NCBI RefSeq assembly: GCF_000143415.4
Contig: NW_003314266.1
Coordinates: 2,859,287 to 2,923,286, forward strand
Direction: 5' to 3'
Length of the DNA: 64,000 bases
Origin: Selaginella moellendorffii
Taxonomy: Eukaryota; Streptophyta; Lycopodiopsida; Selaginellales; Selaginellaceae
Part shown: positions 53,401 to 63,800 of the stretch, in pieces
Layout: each line of letters begins with the position of its first letter
How positions within the stretch are numbered: the first letter of the stretch is position 1
Notes under the pieces: model-generated
The model's database searches: none
Seen by the model: only the letters and a program-made list of their open reading frames with translations
Told to the model about the DNA's origin: nothing
Program-made: the position numbers and the translations under genes

Positions 53401-55365
53401 CAATCTCGAACCTTTGGCCAAGATCACCTTGTTCTGAATCGTCACTGACTTCCACCAAGAACAACCATCGATTACATCAGCACTGAAACATCCAGTCACT
53501 TGAGATATGAAACTCAAAGCACCACCAGCATTCACAGTCGACAACCAGAACAAAGTTGCCTACATTCCAACAATTCTAGTAGACCAAAACTCGAAAAAGT
53601 CAGCCTTGTTGATGATAACGAACACTACATTGTACTTGCCACTGACATCTCGGCAAGTTTTTGAGACAAAGGCATCAAACTTCTCCAAAAGAAGAAACAC
53701 TTGTTTGCTTGGAGTTATTGAGACCTTAAGGGAGTTTTGCCAAAACCTAGCCTTCACATCATCACCCTTCTTCCGAACTCAAGACCAAGAAGACAAGCAG
53801 CCTGCCGGATGAATCTGAATCTGATGGAACAAGTCAAGAAAGAACTTGACAAGCTTCCCAAGTCGAGTACAGCTACCTAAATCAGAATCTGATCTGACTT
53901 TCACCACTGGTGGTTGTGCCAAAGAAAAATAGCAAGCTTTGAATCTGTGTCAACTATAAACAGCTCAATGACACCACCAAAAAAGATATCTTCCCAATAC
54001 CATTTACTGACGAAGTTCTTGATGCAATCGCCAGACACAAGATGTACTCCTTCCTTGATAGTTTCTCTGGCTATAACCAAATCCACATTGCTAAAGAAGA
54101 TTAGCACAAGACAGCATTCATTAGTCCATAGGGAGCTTATGCTTACCAATGAATGCCTTTCAAACTTTGCAACACCCATTCACCTTCTAAAGGCTCGTCA
54201 CCAACACTTTCCAAGACTACTTCACCAACCTCATGAGAGTCTTCATGGACGACTTCAACATCTTCAGCTTGGAAGATTGACATCTCAAATGCCTCAAGAA
54301 ATGCCTCGACAAGTGTGAAGAGAACAACATAGCTCTCAACCCTGACAAATGTGCTTTCTTCGTCAAATCTGGAGTACTTCTTGGCCACATTGTCTGCAAG
54401 ATGGCATTCTCATCAACAAGGACAAAGTCAATATCATCTCTAAACTCAAATTGCCAAAGAATTAGAAAGAACTTTGATGCTTCCTTGGCAAAGTCGGATA
54501 TCACTAACACTTCATCCACAAGTACGCTCACATTGCCAAACCACTCACTGATAGACTGAAGCAAGATGCCCAATGGACATGGACATCTGAACAGCAACAA
54601 GCATTCAACAATCTCTGACTCAAACTCACAACAGCACTGATCCTTGCCAAGCCCGATTGGACACAAGAGTTTCACATTCATGTTGACACTTCTGACATTG
54701 CCACTGGTGCAATTCTCAGCCAAACTCAGCATGACAACCGAGATCAACCAATTTACTATGCCAGCTGACTACTCAACCCAGCTGAACGAAACTACACCAC
54801 CACTGAGAAAGAAGCTCTTGGCATGGTCTACTCACTTTAGAAGTTTCGACACTACATACTGTCAACCAAAGTCGTCCTTTTCGTCAACCACAAGGCACTC
54901 CTTTACCTCATCAACAAGCTAATACTATCTGGTCGAATATCAAGATGGTCAACTTCAAAATCATCCACAAACCTGGCAAAAATAATGAGCAAGCTGACTA
55001 TCTCAACCGAATCACCACCAACAACAAACCTGAAAGACAAACCGACGACTTACCCAACTCAAACTTGTTCTGAGTTTCAATACCGGCAACTTGGCTTGAC
55101 GACGTTTTCAGTTACCTGAACTCAGCAAAAGTTCCGGACTGGTACACCATGTCCAAACAAAAGAAGACTTTTGTCACTAAGACCCGCCGATACTCAGTCA
55201 TCAGTGGCAATCTCTACAAACTCAGCATCGACAACATTCTTCGCCAATGCATCAAGCCACCAAGCACAACTCAAATCATCGAGGAAGCTTGGCTGCCACT
55301 CTTGGCACGACACTGAAGAATTCTGCAAATGCTGCAACACATGTCAACGACACTGATTACCGAGT
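50467..55365 (+). mobile_element. Ty3/gypsy LTR retrotransposon, degenerate and 3'-truncated
   Basis: One long gag-pol reading is interrupted by many stops. Gag: from MATTMVSIENLYTFEEVLGQ; YPLFHGLKSEDTKKHIEQFR; and two zinc knuckles, CIKCKKEGHPASDY (last Cys lost) and CQICAKEGHEAKTC. Protease-like: RGAIIDGGSSINIIEESL. Reverse transcriptase: ICVNYKQLNDTTKKDIFPIP, MYSFLDSFSGYNQIHIAKED and the FMDDF form of the YxDD motif. RNase H: FHIHVDTSDIATGAILSQ and KFRHYILSTKVV. An integrase zinc-binding end (EFCKCCNTCQRH) is reached at about 55350, after which the homology stops. Neither LTR was found. The RT-RNase H-integrase order shows Ty3/gypsy. The element cannot be autonomous. Confidence 0.85.
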
Positions 55366-55420
55366 TGTGAATCCCCATTTCCATTCATTGTTTTCATATC
55401 AATACACAGCATTCATTCAC

Positions 55421-56851
55421 TCATCTTCCCCTCTCAGCCCCTGGAGATCGGAGTAGATATCCAGCGAAGAGGAATATCCACACCTCTTCAGTGAGGATCT
55501 CCATGTAAGCGTGGGCGATGGCGTCCAAGGAGTTGACAAACAGCGACCTGGGAAGCAGCTTGCTGGCCAGGATCCCGTGCACAGCGTTCTTGCACAGCGT
55601 GGCATTGAAGAAGGCGTAGAAGTTTGGAAACATGGCAATTCCCTTGAGCCCCGGGTGGCTGAAGTCGACCAATGGCTGCCAGTCCTGCTGCACTGCGCTC
55701 TGGTTGCCCCCGTGAAGAACGTAGTTCAAGTGACTGCCATTGGGAAGGGCGACAAAGCCTCCTCTGTATCCCTTGTCTGGCATGAGCCTGGCATACTCGG
55801 CGATGAAGTCCCTCAGGCTGGAAGAATTGCTGGCTGAGACCTTGTGGTGGACGTTGGTGACAGCTGCCGGTGCAGGGTGAGTCCTGTAAGTGACGCTGAG
55901 AACCACCCCAAACGTTGCGGGGCCGCCACCCGGAGAGCCCAGAAGAGATCCTTGTTCTGGCACTCGTTGGCCACGAAGTAGGTCTCACCACGTTGAGTTG
56001 GCTGGGAGGCCATAAGTTGGTGCAAGAACGCTGTGTCCGCCACCTCCAACGTATCATCCCGCAGCACCAACACTGATGATCCAACTTGAGCTTGTGATCC
56101 TCCCAAGAGAAAGAGAAATTATGAAGAGAGAGATAACTTACCTCGCACTGAAAGCACCGAAACTGGATGCCAGCACTGACAGTCACGGCTGACACTTGGC
56201 CGTCTTCGCTGTCGAATGGACACTAGAATCGTTCGAAGTTGTCCAAGAAGTCGATTGTATTGAGGTTGTGAGTCCAGATGTTGAGAGCACCTCCCCGTCA
56301 CTGCAACCAAGGTAGTCATGGCCGGTGTTTTTGGTAATCACATGGATGTTATGCTTGGCAGCAAAAGCAAATGCCTCGGAAACGCAATTGGCCTGGCACA
56401 CGTCCACAGCATAGATTGGAACAGCACCCTGGTAGCAAGTGTCATTAGAATTGATGAGGCACTTCTGCTGCTTGAACAAGTCCCACTGGGGATGCTGAGA
56501 AGTGCCAACTTGGTCCGACCTCCACAGCACTTCGTTTTGGCAACTTTGCAGGCTGCTTCGTCATAGTGTGGATCGTGGCACGGATACGCGGCTGGCCTGG
56601 AAGAGAAAGGAGAAAGAAGCGTGTGTTTCCAATGAATCAGAATGTTGAAGAGGACTCTTTACCTTGCTTGGATCAGTCGACCACCAATGTCCTTGCTGAA
56701 AGAAAAAAGAATACCAAGCTGGAGGAGGTGGGAAGCATCGTTGGTGAGGCAAGCAATAGCAGTGAGAGTGACTGCGACCTGAAGCTGCAAAACAGAATTA
56801 AGCTACAGCAATGAGGAACGAAATGCGGAGAAACCGGGAAGCAAATTCCAT
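55421..56851 (-). pseudogene. BBE-like FAD-linked oxidase pseudogene
   Basis: The minus strand reads a secretory start (MEFASRFLRISFLIAV), then the FAD_binding_4 region (YAVDVCQANCVSEAFAFAAK; VITKNTGHDYLGCS), IWTHNLNTIDFLDNF, AVTVSAGIQFRCFQCE, FVANECQNKDLFWAL and GGGPATFGVVLSVTYRTHPA. A substrate-domain part follows (YARLMPDKGYRGGFVALPNG). A one-base loss shifts the frame after DYLGCSDG (about 56300), an in-frame TAG follows NFERF (about 56222), and another one-base loss sits at about 55929 between FWALR and GGGP. The C-terminal berberine-bridge region is missing. Intact relatives oxidise alcohols or carbohydrates with bicovalent FAD. It resembles fungal-type family members. Confidence 0.78.
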
Positions 56852-57119
56852 TTGAGACAGCGCGATAATTTGATAAGCCTCAAGCGATAATTTGAAACCG
56901 GTGAAATAACCTGTAATCGTGACACCTGATTTAGCTCTCCAGACATGAACATATGGACGTGTATCTGAATCTGGATGTGGATCGAAATATCTCAAAAACA
57001 ATTTGATACATCGAGCTAACAATCTTTAATTTCCAAATGATGTTTCACCTGCTCGTGTGGATTTAGAATGTTGCAACATTGCCGCCTTGGAGCCTAAAGA
57101 GCATGGCCACAAAGCAAAG
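56852..57119. other. short intergenic region
   Basis: No gene is seen between the two minus-strand pseudogenes. Confidence 0.4.
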
Positions 57120-58301
57120 TCAGTTCCCAACGTTGGCACACTGGCTTACCCGGCTCGTCTCGAGCTTTGCTAGAGGATCCTCAAGGAGACACTTGCTTGA
57201 ACTGTTTCCTCTGAGGTATCTGCTGTAAAAACCATCCCTGCTTACGTTAACCATGAAATACCGTATGCTACGTCCACAAGGATCGCCAGAAGGATTCCTG
57301 GTCCTAAAGTTGAAGCAAGGACGATAGCGGCACCCCAGCCAGTCGACGAAAGCAAGTCTCTAGGAGAAATGAAGCCCCTGCTCACTTGGACAACATACCC
57401 TCACGCGACTTTGAGGCTCCAGCGAAACTCCTGGTTGTAGCAGAACGACTGTTGAAGAACAGCTGATGGATTCGACTGGATTGCAGAGGAGAGATGGTCC
57501 AGCGCCTCCTTTCGACTCATCCCGGGAAATATTGGATTGAATCCGTCCATGTGATGCAGACTGACCAGCGGAGAGTGGGGATGTGAAGCCAAGAAACTTA
57601 TAACATCTCCGTGCAAGTCCATCTAGGAGAAAGGAGAAATGAGTGAACTTAGGAATGAAGCGGATTTCTTACCTGATGGAATCCTTTCTCAATTGTCAAT
57701 GGCACACCGAGCTCTGCCATGCAAGCTTGCAGCTTCCCATCGACACCCCAGATATGATAGTTCCTTATGATCCAATCGTCCTGGATTTTCTCTAGTGCTT
57801 CCACCAGCGCGTAGCTCATTGCAATTCCTGCTCCCCCGAACGCCATGCTGGTTGAGAAGCCCAGCACACTCTGGTGATGACTCTCAGATAAGCCACCTAT
57901 GTAGTAAAACTCCCGGTGATCATACCTTGAGAGAACCTGGACAAGGTTGTCGAGCACAAAGAAGGTGTCGTCATCGGAGAGAACGAACCAATGCACCCGA
58001 GAGAAGTTCAACTGGAACAGCTCTGACGGAAGCCTTGTAATCCTAATGTGATCATGTCCTTCCCCCTGGTTCTACACATTGCTGATAGCTTCGCGTTGTC
58101 CGAAACTCAGACGGAGGTTAGGGCCCGTCTGTCCAGTGAAACAATACCTCGCGTCTCGTTTGGTCTCCACCAAAGCTTTATGTATCTTTTCCTGTGTTCC
58201 CAAGTACGAGAGCTGGCTCCTATTCCAAACACGATGTTTTCCAAACTTGTCACGCCACCTAAGCTGTCAGTCTCGAAACTCCTTGGAAGAAGTGATTGCA
58301 A
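57120..58301 (-). pseudogene. DUF604 (GT31, fringe-like) glycosyltransferase, copy A, broken 5' half
   Basis: The 3' half is clean: VHWFVLSDDDTFFVLDNLVQ (DDD metal motif), REFYYIGGLSESHHQSVLGF, MAFGGAGIAMSYALVEALEK, DGKLQACMAELGVPLTIEKG, then exons LHGDVISFLASHPHSPLVSL, QSFCYNQEFRWSLKVA and GRSIRYFMVNVSRDGFYSR, ending CANVGN. The 5' part (NIVFGIGASSRTWEHRKRYI, KLWWRPNETRG) is separated from it by an in-frame TGA (about 58124) and a frame change before ITRLPSELF (about 58040). No membrane-anchor exon was found. Intact relatives are Golgi type II glycosyltransferases. Without a way round the two lesions this copy cannot make a full enzyme. Confidence 0.75.
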
Positions 58302-58598
58302 ATGCTGAGTAATAATTGTGTAACAGCTTATAAGAGCTGTAATTCAAACTGCGCAAGAGAACACCTTTGTTACATCCATGGAGCCACAAAAACGACTCAC
58401 TCGAAGTTACCTTACGAGTAGAGTCACACGTTTTCGACATGATCACACAACTACGTCACCTGCACATCAGAGTGACATTTCGTAAGCGTACGGAAGTGAT
58501 AATGAAAGTTAGCATGTTATGGAGTAAAAAACGTTTCAACAATCCTTGATCTCTACCTGTTTAGAAGGCTTGAGAATGCTGCAGCATTGTCTTTTTAA

Positions 58599-59733
58599 TT
58601 AAAGCATAAGTAAAAGACAAATAAGTAAACAGAAACACCAGAAAATTGCACTTACTCGGTACTGACAGCGTTGTTTTCTTACACGAATTATCTCGAGGCG
58701 TGACAAAGGATCTCTATCTTCGCAGCTGCCTGTGCCTGTTCTCTTGAAATAGTTACTGTCTAGACCATCCTGGCTCACGTTGAGCATAAAGAATGAAACG
58801 GTGCTCAAGCAGGGATCGCTGCGATCGATGTCTCGTCTTAAAGTTAGGATCGACCGTATCCAAGTGGTGCAATGAAACCAACGGAGTAGTCGGGTGAGAG
58901 TCGAGCAACCCGATAGCATCTCCACGAATGTCCATCTGCTAGAGCACGAAAGTTTTGAGAAGGAGCTCGAGCAGCCAGCCATTTACCTGATGAAATCCTC
59001 TGTCCAACGTCAGTGGCACGCCAAGTTCTGCCATGCAAGCTTGTAGCTTGCCGTCAACACGTGATCGTTCCTCCTAATGCAGTCGTCCTGCATTTTCTCG
59101 AGCGCTTCCACAAGTGAGTAGCTCAGTGCAATCCCAGCACCCCCGAAAGCCATGTTTGTCGAGAACCCTGTAACACTCTGGTAATGGCTCTCCGAAAAAG
59201 CACCGATGTAGTATAAAACTGACCCGGACCCGGAGAGAACCCGGGCGAGATTGTCCACGACGAAGAAGGTGTCGTCGTCCGAAAGAACGAACCAATGCAC
59301 CCCGAAAAACTTGAGCCGGAACAACTCCGAAGGAAGCCTCGAGACTCTAATCTGGTCCTTCATCTGCTGGCCCGTTAAGGTGAAGTTTCTCGAAAGCTCG
59401 TTGTTGTCGACGACTTGGAGCGGAGGCAGCGATCCATCTCGCACAGCACTGTCCAGCACTGTCCCCTCTCGTTTGATTCGGCCGCCACCAAAGCCTCACG
59501 TAGTTCTTTCTCTGATCCCAAACCTGTGACCTGCTCCGATCCCAAACATTATATTCTGCACTTTGGTCGTCCTGGTGCTGCTGCCGCTCCCAAGATGGCG
59601 ATCGCAAAAAATGACCACGGTAGAGCTTCTGTGAAGATAAGTTAGTTCCCAAGAAAACAAGGACGCAGATTGTAGCAAGAAGAATTATCGTTGCAAAGAA
59701 CAAATGCCTGGCAGCCATGATGCTAGAGGCCAT
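58599..59733 (-). pseudogene. DUF604 (GT31) glycosyltransferase, copy B, multiple frameshifts
   Basis: It starts with a signal anchor (MASSIMAARHLFFATIILLA; CVLVFLGTNLSSQ), as expected for a type II Golgi enzyme. Then the frame changes repeatedly: QNIMFGIGAG / RSQVWDQRKNYVRLWWRPNQ (about 59525), RG / TVLDSAVRDGSLPPLQVVDN (about 59465), RRNDHV / DGKLQACMAELGVPL-like (about 59055), and HHLDTVDPNFK / SFFMLNVSQDGLDSN (about 58845). The catalytic segment GVHWFVLSDDDTFFVVDNLA and MAFGGAGIALSYSLVEALEK are intact. At least four one- or two-base lesions show a pseudogene. It lies in tandem with copy A in the same orientation. Confidence 0.8.
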
Positions 59734-60261
59734 GGATCTTGATAGCGAAGTTTTGGGCGATTGATCGCTGGTAGGAGGCTGTTCTAGAGCACGATCCGAT
59801 AGGGAGGGGATTTAGGCGATGGATCGCGCTCTAGAGCCGCGATTGGTGTTCTTGGGGTTTTGGAGTGATTCGAAGCTGCATTTTGCCGACCGGCACGATA
59901 TTTCGAGATGGATCGCGATACAGAATCTCCGTTTTTGTTTTGCAGGAAAAAAGCAAGCTCGTTTTGGAAACTCTACAAGTTTCGAATTCTTGCGTAGAAT
60001 GTTTTTGCTTGTTTGCTTGCGAGTTTTGGCCAGAGTGTTTCCGTCTCATCTCCTAAAGTAGCGTGGCAAAGAGTCTTTTTGAAAGTAGCTGATTTCTCTA
60101 CTGGCCTCTCTTCCTTGTAGAATGGTTTCTAGCTTCCTGCCCATCCTTGCTGCCAGGCATTTGGTTCTTCCAGCGATGGCTACAAATCTTTGCCTTTCTG
60201 GGTAGAATGTTTCGTCTCTCAACTCACAACGTTGCTCCCTAGGCGTCTGGTAAAACCAAAC
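59734..60261. other. spacer between glycosyltransferase copies B and C
   Basis: No gene is supported. Plus-strand frames at 59819-60061 have no recognisable motif. Confidence 0.4.
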
Positions 60262-61426
60262 TTACTCAGAATTAAAAAGTAAAGTTAGCCATGAATCCGG
60301 AGTTACATCCTTGACCATGCGTACCATGGATAAATCCTTCTCCGAGCGTAAACACTTCCACCGTGTCCTCTCTTCCCGCGCATAGCTACTGCTTGACTTT
60401 CCGCCTTCCAGCCCCGTTGACCGGGTCATATAAAGTTGACCGGCCGGTCCACCGGGTTCTCTCTCGTCGTGAAGGCGATTCCCACGCGATCGGACGACGA
60501 ATCCCCAAGACAGTTTGATCGTCCCGTCCCGATTGGGATCGTAGCAGAAGGATTTCTGGAGCAAGCCCATGGGATCCACCCCGTGCGCGCTCCCGATCAG
60601 ATACTTCGATCCTCCCCATCCTTGGGAAGAATGGATCCAGGAGCGAGACGAGCGGCGTCGAGGAGAGCAAGCCAGAGGCGTCGTAGGACGTCAAACTGGT
60701 GGAATCCACGCTCCACCGTGGCGTAATCCAATTCCGCCACACAGGCGTGGATCCTAGCGTCCGCGCTATACAATCCATGGTATCTCTCAAGGCAATCGTC
60801 CAAGACCTTGTCAAGCTCCTTGGCGAGCGCGTAGCTAATCACGAAACCGGTGCCTTTGTACGCCATGTTTGTCGAGAATCCATCCACGTTTTGGAAGTGG
60901 CTCTCGGAGATTGATCCAGCTGCCGGTGGTTGTACTTTGCGAGAACTTTGGCCAAGTTTCCGGGGACAAACACCGTGTCATCGTCGCCCATGACGAACCA
61001 GCGAACGTCTTCCAGCCCTAGACGAAACATCTCCGAGACAATCCTCGCTATGCGGATGTGGGATTGTCTCGCTATGCGGATGTGGTGCCTTCCATTCGAA
61101 ACTTGGAGGTGTCACTGGAAACATTGATCTCGGGTAGCGTGTCCTGGTCCGGTAGGAAATTCACTGCTTCGTCCAGCCAAACGAAGCCTCTCATTCGCTC
61201 CTCCGACCTCCACCATGCTTGACAAGTTCTTTGCCCGAATCCCACATTGCGGCTTTGGAGCTGATCCAAACACAATGTTCGTGAGATTGGTATCTCCCAC
61301 GTCTTGTTTGATCGTATGCGATCGTGTTCTTGAGTTGAAATTCACGTAGTGCCTCACGGTCACAGCGTACACAAGAAGAACTCCATACGCTAGAACAAGG
61401 AGAACGATCATCCCAGAATATATCAC
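60262..61426 (-). pseudogene. DUF604 (GT31) glycosyltransferase, copy C, multiple frameshifts
   Basis: Third tandem copy, same orientation. It begins with a membrane anchor (MIYSGMIVLLVLAYGVLLVY), then NLTNIVFG, frame change, SSKAAMWDSGKELVKH, frame change, WWRSEERMRGFVWLDEAVNF, then RIVSEMFRLGLEDVRWFVMG, DDDTVFVPGNLAKVLAKYNH, frame change, DGFSTNMAYKGTGFVISYAL, HACVAELDYATVERGFHQF, and further on QKSFCYDPNRDGTIKLSWGF. A 24-bp in-frame duplication lies at 61045-61085. It is more divergent from A and B than they are from each other. Several lesions make it a pseudogene. Confidence 0.78.
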
Positions 61427-61503
61427 CTATGGAAATACTATGGAAAGGTGGTGACATTTTTATAGTTTAGCCGGTCCGAATCCCAGGAAGTACCCCTCTG
61501 TTT

Positions 61504-61998
61504 TTAGGGTTCTTTGCTTCCGTCAACGAAGAGGCCAAAGGAGAGGCCGACTTTCCAGTAATTGAGCATTTTCACCAGGAATCGCAATTTCTCCGTCACG
61601 GGTGGCATCTTATACATGAGAAATCCAATGCCTTCGATCACAGCCACGACGATTGCGCCCACCAGCACGTCCCAGTCCCCTGTTTGCCCCAGCACCGTGG
61701 CCAGGGCGTTGCCCGAGTAGAATCCCAGCAGCAGCAAGAACACTTTGAGCGGCAAATTGCGTCTGGTCTCCCGGAATCGCTCCAGCAGATCGATCCTTCT
61801 CGCTTCCAGTAGCTGTCCGAGACGAGTGGAGATGGGATTATTGCCGCTCCCGCGTCTTCTCACTGGATCCTCGCTGAATCCGTTGCTGCTACTGGCGCCA
61901 TCGGTTCGTAGGGTTCTCGTGACGATGCTGGATCGCTGGTGTGGACGAATCGGGGGATTGTAGAGCAGGATTGGGGAAGAGCAGACAAATACCGCCAT
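61504..61998 (-). CDS. Ycf20-like plastid protein (DUF565)
   Basis: An intronless frame of 164 residues. The first 60 residues or so (MAVFVCSSPILLYNPPIRPH) are a likely chloroplast transit peptide. The Ycf20 domain follows: STRLGQLLEARRIDLLERFR, LPLKVFLLLLGFYSGNALAT, VLGQTGDWDVLVGAIVVAVI, EGIGFLMYKMPPV, and a plant-type C-terminus LLNYWKVGLSFGLFVDGSK-like. It has two to three membrane helices. Ycf20 homologues are encoded in algal plastids and in plant nuclei; in Chlamydomonas one is linked to non-photochemical quenching. It is the only intact gene in this decayed region. The start codon lies only 49 bp from that of the divergent PPR locus. Confidence 0.88.
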   Translation of the reverse strand: MAVFVCSSPILLYNPPIRPHQRSSIVTRTLRTDGASSSNGFSEDPVRRRGSGNNPISTRLGQLLEARRIDLLERFRETRRNLPLKVFLLLLGFYSGNALATVLGQTGDWDVLVGAIVVAVIEGIGFLMYKMPPVTEKLRFLVKMLNYWKVGLSFGLFVDGSKEP

Positions 61999-62047
61999 GC
62001 GATCCCAAAAACCCTAGCCAGGGAAGAACCCTAGCGAAGAATGTGCC

Positions 62048-63800
62048 ATGGCGCTGCTAGCCGGCGCCATTCCGGTGGCGATCGCGAGCTCATCCTCGAC
62101 ATCTTTGGCTCCGATTTCTTGCAGCGCGCAAGCCGTCGAGCAAAATGTGAGCTTCCGGAAGAATGCCAGTGCCACTGCTGCCGAGGAGCAAATATTTTCA
62201 GGCCAGGGACCAGGTAAGTCGCGGCAGTGGACGAAGAATCGGTGACAGAGATTTGCAAGTGTCTCGAATCGAGGCTGATTCAGGTGGGGAGTCGAGCCGC
62301 ATTCCAGGGCCTCCACTTTGCGGTGTGCAAGATCTTGCAAAAAACGAAAGATCCAGACGCTGCTCTCGCGTTCTTCCAGTGGCTGACTAGAGAAGCTTGC
62401 TACAATCCCAACACAGTGGCATACAATTGCCTTCTCAACACGCTCGTCAAGGCCGGGAGAATCTATCAAGTGAGAGAGATGTTGGATCGAAAAACTCTGG
62501 GGGAGTTCGTGCACAGCGAGTTCACGTATGGAACTCTCGTCCACGGCCACTGCCTTGCCGGGGAGTTCGACGAGGCAAAGAGGCTTGTGGAGGAGTTTAA
62601 GGATACAGGGATGAGCCCCGGGAGCTTGGTCGTCCTCCACAGCCTCATGCTCAAAGGTTTCTCCGAGGCTGGGCTGGTGGACGAGGCCAAGAGCTATCTC
62701 CACCGGATGGATTGCAAGCCCAGCAGCATCTCCTACAACACGCTCATCGATGCGCTGTGTAGCTTCGGGAGGATCTAAGAGGTCCGTGAAGAGCTCCAGG
62801 CCATGGCCAAGCGAGGCGTGGCTCCAAACCGGGTGGCTTACAACGCGATGGCCAGGGGCCTCAGCAAAGCTGGCCTGCTCGACGAGGCTTTCGATCTCAT
62901 GGGAGTGATGGAAAGCGCTGGTTTTGCTCTGACGGCTGTGACTTTCAATCCGGTGGTGGAGTTTCTCTGCAAATCCGGGAGGCCGGACGAGGCATGCAAG
63001 GTGATGGAGACAATGCTTCTCAGGAACATCGAGCCCAACATTCTGACGCTCAACTTGATCCTCCAGGCGGCACGGCCCGAGGAAGCGCTCGGCATGACGG
63101 ACGTAATGGTGGAGATGGGATTCTGCCCGACCATCGTCACCTTCAACGCGCTGCTGGAGCTGTTCTGCAACACCGATCAGATGGACAGCGCCACCGAGCT
63201 CCTGGAAACGATGGCGCGCAGCAAGTGCAAGCCAAACTTCGTGACTTACAGCATCATGGTCCAGAAGTTTGCAGAGATGGGGAGAATGGTGGAAGCTCGA
63301 GCGTTCCTGGAGCAGCTGGTGGTGTGTGGCTACGCTCCCAATCTCCTGGTGTGCAATGCCTACGTCGCGGGGCTTTGCAAAACCGGAGAGATGGATCTGG
63401 CTTCCAGATTTCTCACGGTGATGGCGGAGGAGGGGTGCCGAGCAAACACCGCGACTTACAACAGCCTTGTGGAGGGTTTTTGCAAGCTCGGCAGGATGGA
63501 CGAGGCGGAGAGGGTCCTCGAGGAGATGATCGCTGAGGGAAGCCTTCCGGACTCGACCACTTACAACGTTTTGATCCAGGGGCTTTGCAGCGCTGGACAG
63601 ATCGAGCACGCCTTCATGGCGGGCGGTGGAATCAGCTAGGCCGGATCCAGCCACCTTTGGTGAAAAGATCATACCTTTCCGGTTCTAATCCCAGTGCTGT
63701 GCAAATGAGTGCTCGAAGAATCGACTTGTGAGTTGATAGAGAAGCTGTGTGAATTGGAAGGGATGGACAGGGCCGCTAGAGAACGGGAGACGAACACGAA
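62048..63800 (+). pseudogene. P-class PPR gene with frameshift and nonsense codon
   Basis: It starts MALLAGAIPVAIASSSSTSL, a plausible transit peptide. A frame change occurs near 62215 before VDEESVTEICKCLESRLIQV. From there, 35-residue P-type repeats run in one frame (YNPNTVAYNCLLNTLVKAGR; EFTYGTLVHGHCLAGEFDEA) to a single in-frame TAA at 62776-62778. They resume at once in the same frame (EVREELQAMAKRGVAPNRVA; CPTIVTFNALLELFCNTDQM; RANTATYNSLVEGFCKLGRM) up to 63639. Beyond the TAG, remnants of the natural C-terminus appear in shifted frames (STCELIEKLCELEGMDRAAR). An intron could explain the first break, but not the others. P-class PPRs stabilise or process organellar RNA. Confidence 0.75.

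Noticed and set aside
59819-60061. 80-codon plus-strand frame (MDRALEPRLVFLGFWSDSKL)
   Set aside because: It is antisense to the expected leader of glycosyltransferase copy B and has no motif; overlapping frames on both strands are equally long.
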